A DNA stretch of 64,000 nucleotides from Edaphochlamys debaryana (taxonomy: Eukaryota > Chlorophyta > Chlorophyceae > Chlamydomonadales), in the NCBI GenBank assembly GCA_016858145.1, contig JAEHOE010000014.1:682001-746000 (forward strand), written 5' to 3'. A program made the position numbers and the translations under genes. The notes under the pieces are model-generated. The model was not told the DNA's origin, did not search any database, and saw only the letters and a program-made list of their open reading frames with translations. Of this stretch, positions 49,501 through 61,500 are shown one piece after another. How positions within the stretch are numbered: the stretch's first letter is position 1; each line of letters starts with the position of its first letter.

Positions 49501-52500
49501 CCTCACCCTCTTTAATTGTCTGCTGCCCTCAGTCAAGTCCGTGCCGTTGGCGTCCTTCGTGAGCGACCTGACCCCCGCCTTCACGGACCCGGTGTACGGC
49601 TACCTCAAGGTCACGCGCCCCGGCCTGGAGTCCCCCGTCAGGGGCTTCAAGTTCCCCGAGGTGCGTGCGAGCGCTTGCGCCATGCAGAGGCGTCTATGCG
49701 GCTCAAGGCGATGATGGACTAGGCCTGCACCACGCTTCCCCCAGCCCTTCTTTTGTGCTGATGGGCTTCATTTGTGAGCCTTCTTGCCCTCCGTCCGCCT
49801 CTTCGTGCCCTCCCACCCGGCTGCCTGCAGGGAACCAACTTCCAGATCTGCCAGCAGGGTTTCAGCGAGGGGGCCGCGCAGCTGGCGTGTCGCATGGACG
49901 GGTACTACGACGGCCGGCCGGTACCCACGGGCCCCGGCACGAACCGCCCTGACGCCGTCACCATCCCCTGGCGGATGAACCTGCTGAGCAACGTGTCGTG
50001 CCCCATGGAGTCCGCCTCCGTGTCAAACTGCACGGCAGTGGATGCGGGCTCCGATGACTACTGCAGCGCAATGGCCGTCATCACGTGCTTCCTGGGTGCG
50101 TACGGCACGTGGTGGGCACCAAGTGTGAGGGCGTGGGCTTGCTCACCCATCAACCCTTCGACGAATCGTGAGCACTCGTGTTCATCAATCACATGCGCTT
50201 CACCGCTGACCCCTGGTCCTCCTCGCTTGACGTAGATCCGCCAACGCTGCCCCACGCGACCTCACCGCGCCCTGAGGGTAAGTGCGTAGCGCCTAATCAG
50301 CTCAAAGCGCGCGCCGCGGTTCTAGAGCATCCGGGGCTTTGCTGGCTACGAGGCCCGCCCAGCTTGCCGCCAAGCAGTAGCAGCGTGGCTGCTCCATCTC
50401 CGCTTCGGGCGGGCGCCTCAATGTCCTTTCTAAACCCCGACCACCCCTGCGCCGCCCTTCGCCTGAAGGCGCCCCCACCGACCGCCTGCTTCCCGACGGC
50501 CTCCTGCCCGAGGTCCTCTACCTGGACGCGTCCCAGGACTCCTGCCCCGGCTGCGTCTCCCTCGGGCGCGGAAGCAGCGGTCCTGCTGATGCAAGCACCA
50601 GCGGAGCTGCCGCCGCCACAGGATACTGGTCAGATGCGGCGGCCTGGCAGCGTCAGCAGTCCCTGACGCTGTACGGCAGCTGTGAAGTGGACACTTCAGC
50701 CGACACGGGCGCTGGCGGGAGCGTGGTCTTCGACGGCAGCAGCTGCCGCGCTGTCTTTGAGAACCGGCTGCCCAACTGGCAGACCAGCTACCGGGCTAAT
50801 GGCAGCGAGCCCTTCACCGCCGCCGTAGCCTATCGTCTCTATGAGGACGACTCAGCAGACCTCCAGGCGCAGTGGCTGCCGCAGTACTTGTGGACCCTGG
50901 CCGTGCCCCGGACCCCCTTCCGGTCGTGGGGCCAGGCGCTGATGCGAGTGCCGGAGTCCGACGGCGGGCTGCTGCGGTGGGAGTTTAAAGGGAACGCCAC
51001 GGTGAACGTTTACCGCTTGGCTGACAACCCGCCGCCGCGGGGCGAGTGGGTGCTAGACGTGTGGACTCGCGACCCAGGAGGCACGGCAGGTGCGTGGGTC
51101 GCCGATTGGTGCGTTGTCGTGGGCTACGGGCGTCCGGCTTCGCTTTGGAGGGGGGGTGCGTGTAGAGGGAGCCTGCCCGGGAAAGCGAGAAGTGGATGAA
51201 CCCTGACTCGTCCTGCCCTGAATTTCGTGCTGCGTTGCAAATTTCGCAGGTTCATTCTACAGGGGAACGGTCGGCGGTGGGCTGCGGAGGATTAAGGGCT
51301 GGGGCGCACAGGTCCCCGCGCCTCTTCCTGACACGGGCTTAGTGCTGGGGGCGCGGGTGCTTGGAGGCTCGGCCCTCGAGGCGCCGCTCCGGGGCCGCGT
51401 GGCCACCTTTCTGCTGTACAACCGATCGCTCGGCGAGGACGAAGTGACGGAGCTCTTCAGCCACCTGGCGCCCCGCTTTGGCTGGCGAGCGGCAGCTGGC
51501 GGCGGCGCTTCGTCGACACCGCCTCCCAGTCCCTCTGACAGCCCTGCCTCGCCTCCACCTCAGCTGGGTCAGCAGCTGGATGCGCCCAGGGACGGCGACC
51601 TCCGCCTCGTTGGAGGGCCCAGCGGGCGGGAGGGCCGGCTCGAGGTGCGTTCCCTGCGGTGTTGCATGGCCCAAGATTTGAAACCGACCCTCAATGTTTG
51701 AGCTTACCTTGACCTCGAGCTCTGCCGCATGCCGCCCCCATCCAGGTGTTCTACGGCGGCGAGTACGGCCAGGTGTGTGACGACCGCTTTTCCGATGCCG
51801 CCGCTGCCGTGGCGTGTGGCCAGCTGGGGTTCCCCCGCGAGGGGGCCGCAGCGCTGTGCTGTGCACCGCATGGCGAGGCCGCGGGTGCGCGAATGCTACT
51901 GGACGAGGTGGAGTGCGCGGGTAACGAGACGCGCCTGGAGCAGTGCAGGTGCGTGCGTGGACAAGAAACGCATGGCATGCAAGACCGCAGATCTGGGCGG
52001 GCGATGCGTCAGCTGCGGCGGGCCGCCTACACGCGGGGGTAGACCGGGTGACAGGTTTATCTATACCCCACCGCTCTTCCGATACAATCAACACTGTTGT
52101 CGCACCCGTCCCCGCAGGCATTCCGGTTGGGGCGTGCACGACTGCGCCCGTCAGGAGGCGGTGTCAGTGCGCTGCAGCGGTGGCGTTGACGAGGCAGCGG
52201 CACAGGGTATGTGGGAGGGTTTAGGATGGGTTGAGGACACATACATGCAACGTGCTGTGCGTGCACTACGCGGGGCTGGTGTTCCTAGCGTTCCTCGCTT
52301 GTCAATCACGTCCGTCCATCCCTTGCCCTTTCTGACAGACGAGTTCATTGGCTGCTATGGTGAGTGACTTGGGGACGGGAGCCAGGGCATGCATTAGCCA
52401 TGGCGGCGTCATCATGCGCACGCAACGAACAATGGCATACCAATTGTACCGCAGGGTGGGCGGCAGTAGTGGGGAGCAAATGACCAACAGACGGGTCCCG

Positions 52501-55500
52501 CGGCTTTCATGCCTAACGTGAGGTCGTGTTGTGGGTCCTGCGCAGATGTCAATGAGGGCGTGGAGCACGAGTTCTTTGCGAATGCGATTTCGGTGGGCGT
52601 GCTAACGCCCAGAAAGGTAGGTGTGACTGCACACCATCAGCAAAGCCCTCGCCGCCCAGCCAAATGTGATGTTCACCTAGCTAACAAGAACCTTCCATGT
52701 GATGCCAACTATGCTCTGCATGCAGTGCGGAGATATCGCCCGTGCCGAAGGTGAGACGGCACAGGTTTGGTTGGTAGGACTAATAGGACAAGGGGTGGTG
52801 TCATGGTTCATCACGATACTGGCCATCTTCAGGCTAACGCATACAACTCTGAGCTCTGTTCCCGCTGCAACGCGAAACACCTGATGCATGGCGCAGGATT
52901 TATCCTGTACGCAATCTTCGTCTCCAAGTTCTGCTACGCGACCCGGGACGAGTCGATCCTTGATTCAATGAAGCCCAGCGATAAGTGCAACCGTGAGCAT
53001 GGGGCGTGGGACTTGCTTGCAGCCCTGGGCTGGGCGTGAAGGCCAGCCATGATATGAGGACCTGCAATGACCGGCGGAGCTGACACCCGCTCCCTCACTC
53101 GCTTGCCGCCGTGCCCTATCTCCTCTCACAGCTGCATGTTATCAGAGATTCGACGCTTTCTGTGGCATCTCTGTCGCTTACACCGTGTTCAGGACTGCGG
53201 CATCAGGTGGGGCTGGGCCTGGGGCTATCTAGCTGTGGTAGCTCTGGCTGGCGTAGCTACCGTAGCCATTGTACTCGTGCGCTCTTCATCTCTCCACACA
53301 GGGAACGCAACGGGTATGACCAGCAGGAGGCAAAGCCCAGCAGGTGCGTTACCAGCCACGCCCCAATTTTGGTTGCCAAAACCCCAAATGACGGCGGCGC
53401 TTCGACTGGGCTAGTGATCATGGCCCGGCTGCTTTTGCATCCACTGCAGGTGCTTCTGTGCTGTACAAAGATCTCCAGGAGATTCCACCTCTGCGCGGCG
53501 TCAAAGGACCGTCAGGTGTGTGGTTCGTTGCTGCTGAATGAAGCTCGAGCTTGCTAGTTGGGCCCGGCCGCCCTTTCCATTTTTGTCGAGCGTCCCGCAT
53601 TTGCGCAGGGAGCTCACCTGCGACAATCCTGGGCGAGCCGTACCCGGCCGGTGCTCAGGTGCCAGCGTGGTACAGCATCCTGGGCGTCGCTCGGGCGGAT
53701 TACCGGATTGTGTACGTCTACCCGGACGGATCGCACTCCTGCCCCAACGCCTTGGTCGTGCCCCTAAACGACAACACGTACTCTACCCCTGGCATAACCT
53801 GGATCTTCCCCGTCAACTCGACTAAGCTCCTCATAGACGAGGCCAGCCAGCCCCAGGTTAAGCGCATGTTCATGATCCAGCGAAGGGGCAGGTACGTGGG
53901 AGCCCGGGGTTTGCGGGAGGCAGGCGACGTAAAGCGTGTGCCGGTTTATGCCGCAGAGTCGGAGATGCCAATTCAATGCTCACGATCTGCTTCGCCCGAA
54001 TGAAGCTCGTGCGCGTCTTTATTTGCTCACTACGTGCTGCGCATTCCCGCTCATTCCCTCAGGCTGTCTGCGTACTCTCCCGGGTTTCCTGAGGACGTCT
54101 GGGTTGATGTCAACACCCTGGGGCCCGATGGATCGTGCACTGCCACAAACGACCCCACCGCACGGACGGCAGACTGCTACGGTGGGTGGCACCCAGCCAT
54201 CTGCACGCAGCGTCGCGAACCCTGGACGGCCTGAGCAGCTTTTTGGGACCGGAACTGCTTCAACGTGCCGCATGCCCTCCCTCATCCAACCCTAGATCTG
54301 GGTAACTATTTCCCAGCGACCGGGAAGTTCGCTCCCGAGCCCCCTCCCGTTGTGGGCTGGCGCTGGATGTACGGGTACCTGGGCGAGACCTCGGGCTACT
54401 CGCCGGCGTCAATGCCCGAGCTGGGTGAGTCGATCTCATGGCGCCATGCACCTCCATTCGGATCATCATATCAATCCCATTGGACGTGCAAGGATTAGCT
54501 TAAAAGCGAAGAGAGATCTCCTCCTCGGAAGCGGCTCTCAGTCCCGCCCCGTGCCTGTGCGTCCCCCATGCAGACGTGCAAGGAACGGGCGGAATCAACT
54601 GCACCTACCAGCTTGTCTACGAGCATTTCGCCCGGGGCGGCTGGGGCATGACCAAGTTCTCTTACCCATCCCTCCTGCGCTTCCAAGTGTACCACCCGGG
54701 CGTCTCCAAGCCAACCCTCTACGTCCAGCTCGATCAGGGCATCTACCCACGGGACATGGAAGCGCTCCTGCTGCAGGTGATGAGGCTATGTTCGGGGGGG
54801 CCCGTGTCCTCACGCCCGCCCTTGTCGTGGGTTCCGTCCGCGCGCGGGGACCCCTTGCATGCACGGGTGCTTGCTTCCAGTGGGCCAGACCGCCGCCCGG
54901 CATGCATTTTGTCGTTTCCTTTACCTGCTCACCCCTCTATCTACCTGCCCGCCCGCAGCGTGTGGAGGGCGATACTCTCTGGACCGTCGCGCGCCTGACT
55001 CGGGACTCACGGGAGATTGCGGAGAATGTGCGGACCCTCCTCTTCACGGACACGACCTCGCGTGACACGTGGGGCTGTCCAGCGGACGACCCAACTACAT
55101 CGCCCCGGCAGCAACTGCCCGGGGCGGGCGCCGTAACTCCTACCCCAGCCCCCAGCACTTCCGATGCAACCAGCGACCCAGCAGCCACAGGGCTATCGAC
55201 CGATGATGGTGGCCCCTTCTCCGGGCCCATCGTGGCGGAGGCTGTGTGGAATGAGACACAGCTGACGCTGCTCTCGTCCTTTGGCGGCTGGGATGCTGAG
55301 AGGCCGCCGCCGGCCGCGGCGGGCCCAGACTTCCCGGTGTGCACCCTCCTTCTCACTGGGGCCACCACACCATCGGGCGCTCCTGACCTCGCAGCGCCGC
55401 CCCGAGCGGCCAGCCTGGCTTGCATGGGGAGCGAGGTCTCTGTGGCTGTCGGCACCCTGCTGCGCCCCCACTTGGCCCTGGACGGCGCCACGCTCCTGGA

Positions 55501-58500
55501 CACGCCAGCTCTACACCCTTGGGGCGTGGCGTTCACTGGCCTGGACCGCCTGGAGCTGAGGGACTCGGTCCTCTCCAACCTCCCGCTCAGCCCCTTGGGC
55601 CCGATCGTATCGTGCGAGGCCTGTGGCCTGGTGGACCTGGTCAACGTGACCCTCAGCTCCCTCAGCGCCCCCAGCCCCGCCCCGACCAGCGCAGGGCCCG
55701 CAGCAGCGGTCAACGACACGTCATCCGACCTTGCGACGGCGGAAGCCGCCCCCTCGGGAGGAGCCCAGGGCGCCATGCGGCTGAGCGGTGTGCGAGGCGT
55801 GGCCCTCCGCGACTCGAGCTGCACCGGCGTGACGGGCGCCCAGGGCTGGGCCTGCGTGCTTGCCGAGTTCTCGGCGGCGACGCTCAACGGCTCACAACCC
55901 CCGAGTGCTGGCCTCGGCGGATTCCACCTGGCCATCGTTGGCAGCGTCCTGGAGGGCAATGAGGTCTTGGACGCCTCTGAGGACTCCTCCGCAGCGCTGC
56001 CATCGTCCATCCGCCCCAGTGGCACCAATGTCACGTCGTGGGGCGCCGTCGTGGCGACTCAGGAGGCGGCCGCTGGAGGAAGCGAGCCCTCCAGTGCAAA
56101 CACAACCGGCGACAGCGCTCAACCACCCCTGGCCGGGCTGCACATCGGTATTTGGGACAGCCGCTTCACCAGCAACAGAGGTGTTGGCGGCTCTGGGCTC
56201 GCCAGCCTCGTGCCAACGGTAGGCTGCGGGCGCTCATACATAACCTTACATACTTCTACTTGGGTTCCACTCGACAGGAACGCTAGGCATGCGCACATTT
56301 TATCGTTGAACACTAATCCTTGCTGTACGCCCTGCGTACTATACGTACCTGCCTGTGGCTTCCCTCAGACTCGGCTTGCCGTGGTCAACAGCAGCGTGGT
56401 TGACAACACGGCGTCCGGAGTGGGCGGGGCCTTCTACGTTCACCGCCTCAACAGGGCCAGTGGGGGCCCCGTTCCCTCGCAGCTGCTCTTCACCTCTGGC
56501 ACCGTCCTGCAACGGAACAGTGCGCTGCGAGGTGGCGTGGTCTACACGGGCTCCGGCGAGGTCGACATGATCATCTTCAGCAACCAGACAAGCGTCTTCA
56601 ATAATAGCGCCAATGACACAGGCAAGACCCGCTGGCCGGGATGGCGGAGGCATAGCTGCGGGGTTTCGGTTGTGTGTGTATGTGGGGTGGAATTGCGACG
56701 GTGCCGACGCGGGAACCAGGCCTTTCATCACCCACTCACATTCACGCTCTGTGCCGTTCTGCGCGCACTGTCCATTCAACCAACCTTATGTGCAGGGGGC
56801 GTACTGCTGCTCGATAACCCCATGGCAGCGGTCTTCTACTGCCCTCCCATTACCGCTGTTCTCATTACGAATGGTACCGCGGTGTCTGGAGGCGTTGCTC
56901 TCAGGCCAACAGAATGGGTAAACGACTATGCCTTCTCCAACACCTCAGGTAAGAGCCACGATAAGTAGGATCGAAAGATGTCGTACTGGTTTCAGCTCTC
57001 CCAGCCACTTGCACATCGAACGTGACAACCCCCCGCCCGCCCTTGACCCGAATGAATGCAGCCTCCTTCCTGGACATCCGTTGCGGCATCTCGGCCATTG
57101 GGGTGGCCAATCAGTCCTCCGTGTCAAACAACCATGCTCCGTTCCGCACGGGAGCCGTGAGTCGGGGCGCGCCGTCTGCTAGATGAAACCGGACTGGTTG
57201 CGGCTGGGCGGACGGAAGGTGTTGCACTTCTCAATTCATTTACGTAATTCTGACTAGCCATTCAATAGACCTTCCCTACGGCCCCGCCCTCTGCTCCCAC
57301 AGGTTGGCGTCTTCAGTGTTTGCGGCGGGTCCATGCTAGTTGGAAATACGATGGGCATACTCAGTGCCGGCTGGTACCCCGACAAGGCTGGGATCATCCT
57401 TCGGGGGACAAGTCCACCCATGGACCTTCATGTGATGAACAGCTCCATTGTGCGAAACGGCCGCCCGGGCAGCTGCCTCATCTGCACTTCCCAGGCAAGC
57501 ACTGTGTGCTCGGGAAGTATAGCAGGGATCAGCCTAGGCACGCAATGCAGGCATGCCGAGGGCCTTATACAGCAAGGTGTGAGAGCAATGGAGCCGCCTT
57601 GCGTGATGTCCATTGACCTGGCCCATGTTCAATCTTGTATTTCGTTGCAGATAGGTGGAGAAGCGGTTTTCAGCGGAAGCCGTATTGAGGATAACGGCTA
57701 CGCCTTTCCCAGAGCCATGCTAAACCAGAACTGGCTGCCGTACGCGAACACACGCTTCTTTCGGGTGTATGTACGGCTGGCACATCTTCTTATCACGTAC
57801 GTCAGAGCGGATGCCATGTGGCTCCGATCGGGTCACGCATTGCTGGGTGTGGGCGCCCGCCGCCACTGGAGGATGGGTCATGCATTTCTGGCCGCCTGCC
57901 CCAAACCTCCCTCAGGAATGGCACGACGTTTGCAAGAAACGGGGCTACTGTGTCATTATTTGAAGTGGCAAACCTACCAGCGCCACTCATTAAGGACCCG
58001 ATTCAGCTTGGACGCTTTGAGGTCAGTACTTGAATAGGTGTGAGGATCAACTATGCGGTTGCCTCATCACTAGAGCGTGCTCCCATCATGATGGGGCATG
58101 ATCATGCCCCATGCGCGGATATTTGTTGCAGGTCAGCCACAACTCACACTTTACAGACAACATCGTCAGCGACGGAGCAATTCTACAGCTTTGGTTCGAC
58201 GGTAGTTGGGCAGCTATGGAGGGGCCATCAAAGCTTTCAGTAAATTACTCATCAGTTGCTTGCCGATGACCGCCATGCATGCCCAAGAATGATAATAATG
58301 ACATGCCCAATTACTTACCACGTTCCCATCCACAGACAAGCAGTTCTCCTCCACACTGGGAGCATTGGTTGTCCGGGATAACAGGTGCTGTCAACGCTAG
58401 CTGCCGCTCAATGGATGAACGAAGAATGAATTTGACAAGCTGATGGGTGCTCTTTTGGATTGCCGTACGTGCAGTTCCATCACGGGCTGCCGTATGCAGC

Positions 58501-61500
58501 TGGCAAAAATGGATATCATAGAGCTGATACTGGTGAGCCCTCGATTGAAACCTCGATTGATAGCTGGAATTGCATATTGCAGAGCTCACCTTCGCCATGT
58601 CCACCGATGCTCCGCTGCATGCTTTTCGCGCCCTAGGTGGAACGCCAGAGCAAGATCTCGGACTTTGCGATGGAGCTTGAGTATGCACCTGCCGTTAGCT
58701 TTATCCAGGCCAACAATTACGTTGGACGTGTAATACTTCGAGGTAGGTCCAGCAATCAAGATGCCCGCCATCATGTCAATGCAGGAGGGACAAGGAACAC
58801 GACTGTTAGACTGGCTGGCCGTGCGGGTGCTTGGGTGCAATAGCTGTCAAGCTCATCCTCCGTTGGTGCTCGCGGCTGCTTGCAGGCGAATCCAGAATAT
58901 CCAACATCACATGCATTGACTGCAACGGCGCCCTTTTGACCACTCCGAAACTGGGAGCCATTGAGGTTCTGAGCGGCTCCAGCATAACTCAAGTTGTGGC
59001 ACCGACGGGCCTCAGTCGTGGCGGGGCTTTCTACGTTAGCCAAACCCTCGACAATATCCTGGTGGCGGCTGCAGAGGTCTCCAACTGCCGCGCCGGCCGT
59101 GGTGGCTTTGCCTATGCTGAACAGATCACCGGTGGCGTTTTGGTGACGAATGGAGGCAGCGTTTCCAACAACTCTGCAGTGATGGACTCAGGTGGCTTTC
59201 TGTCAGTCGGTGGCTCGTTACAGGTGAGGCATAAGCGTGCGTGGCCGTCACGATTGAGGGCTTATGGTAGTGGCTTCTCGCCAACCTGAGCTTTCTCCTC
59301 CTGCCCGGGTACCCACTGCAGGGGCACATCATCATTCAGCACGGGGCAAACGTCGCTGGCAACTACGCCAAGGCGGCTGGAGGTAGGCCTAATAAAAAGC
59401 TATGTGGTGTGCGCCTGGTGAAGGATGATTTGATTGTGTGAAAATGCGCAAGCTTGATCCATCGTGGCTTGTGCCGCGCGCAGGATTCGTCCATGTCACG
59501 GCAAGCCTTTCCGGCAACCTGGAGGTCCGAAACGGCTCAGCCCTTACCAACAACGTTGCCGCTGAGGTGTGTCACTTGACGGACTGGGTACATCGGGCGC
59601 CAATCAATTATCAGACGGGCTGCCCTTCTCCCTGTTTGAGAGCTAACTGTGGTTCCTACTGCAGGGTGCTGGCGGCGCCCTTGCCGTTGGATACTCCATG
59701 GTCGATGTGCTGTTCGAGGGCCGCAGCGTTGTATCAGGAAACTCAGCCGCCCAGTCCGGCGGTGTGATATTCGTCTCCCAAGCCGTCACGTCTCTGTCCA
59801 TCCTGGACGGCGCAGACGTGTCGAACAATACCGCTGGCGGCAACGGTGAGGCTGACCACGCACTGTCCTTGCGGGGTTTTGCCCCTCCACCGCCCGCATG
59901 TCATGAAGAAACCGTTTCGTCGAAACACTCTTTCGCTGATGAGCGGCTTGGCTTTCCCTCCTGCAGGTGCTGTCTTGGCGGCGGCCGCGGTGCGCCTCTT
60001 AAACATCACTCAGGGCGCTTCTGCATCGGGCAACTCGGCCGGAGGGGATGGGGGGCTCCTCCAGGCTCAGCGCCTGCGTTTGCTCAGCGTTGTTGGCTTC
60101 ACGGCGCGCAACAACAGGGCTGGAGGCTCTGGAGGCGTCGTGTCTGTGGCCATGCCTCTCTCGACGTGGGCCATGGCAGACTCCACGTTTGAGGGCAACA
60201 CGGCCGCGGGCGGCTCGGGAGGCGCAATTTCCGTCTCGGGTCCGGAGCCGGTGAGCCTGCCGGAGCGTGGGCGTTTCGGCAGAATGCATGGCTTCAAAAG
60301 CTCAGCAGGAGGATCAGAATCAGGACATCCTCGACCTAGAAAGGAAGGATGCATGGCTATGACAGCACCAGGACCAGCAGCCAGCCTCTGCCAGAATAAC
60401 CATGCATGACCCAACCTCTTGCCCGAACCCTCCCCTACACCTGCAGGGTTCATTCCGCGTGGAGGGCATCGTAGCCGATGTGGCCGACCCTGCGCTGTCG
60501 TACACGTTTTCGGGCATCCGCTGCCTTGGCAACTGGGCCTACCTGGATGGGGGCTGTGTGTCCGTGACGGGGGCAGCAGCGCCTGACCCCGCGGGGGCCG
60601 CCAACAACGCCAAGCGGATCCAAATGCAAGTTTCCCTCAAGGATTCGGTCCTGGACGAGAACCATGCTAGTGGATCAGGTCGGTTGGCATGGTTATGCAT
60701 GGTTCACATGTGTTGGCGCTGCGCCGTTCTCTTGGCTGGCTTGGGCGTTGCCAGTCCATGATGACAATCACTAGACCCGTTGATTCCAGTCAAGCTAATG
60801 AAAAGGGGCCTTGGGATGCCGTCAAGCCTCCCTGCTGCTGACGTACCGCCCGTCACCGCTGCTTGCAGGCGGCGCCCTTGCCTTCATCTGCCCCACCACA
60901 AGCGCCATCCGCGCCAACATCAGCATCAGCAACACCTCGGCCCGGAGCAACAGCGCAGGCAGCAGCACGTTCCAGCTGTCACCCTCCTACACAGCTGGTG
61001 GACTGGGCGGTGTGCTGGCCGTGGTGGCACGTCCGAAGTGGAGCGAGCTGACCGAGGCCTTCTCTGCGCTGGCATCCAGCGGCAGAGCAAACGTCACGAT
61101 GCAGCTGGATGACGATCTGGTAGCAGCCGTGCTGGCGTCCCGCATGCCGGACCCCAGCTGCCAAGTCGACGTGGAGGGTGTGCGGTTTGAGAACAACACG
61201 TGCACGGACAGCGGCGCAGGCGTGGCGCTGGTGGGCTGCCGCGGGAGGGTTCAGGCCTCGGCGTTCAGAGGGAACATGGCGGCACGCGACGGAGGCGCGC
61301 TGGCTTCGCTGAACAAGGTGGCAAACGCTGCAGGCCTCGCCCTGCCGGCGACGGAGCAGCAGCAGGGCCCCAGCACCAGCACCGATGCTGCCGCGGCCCA
61401 CCACCACCGGAGCCTGCTGGGCCGCGAGGCCGCATCAGCCGCTCCGGGGGCGGCGGCGGCCTGGTGGCTCTCCGTGACGTCGAGCCTTTTCGATGGCAAC

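Noticed and set aside
52767..53039. Open frame reading ELCSRCNAKHLMHG before the WSC exon at 52897
   Set aside because: Joining it to the previous exon breaks phase; the acceptor at 52896 gives the correct phase and WSC spacing, so the Cys-rich reading is by chance.
54350..54960. Upstream extension of the large open frame containing exon 23
   Set aside because: Exons 54296-54424 and 54574-54776 in other frames give the better protein with good splice sites; the extension is read-through of introns.
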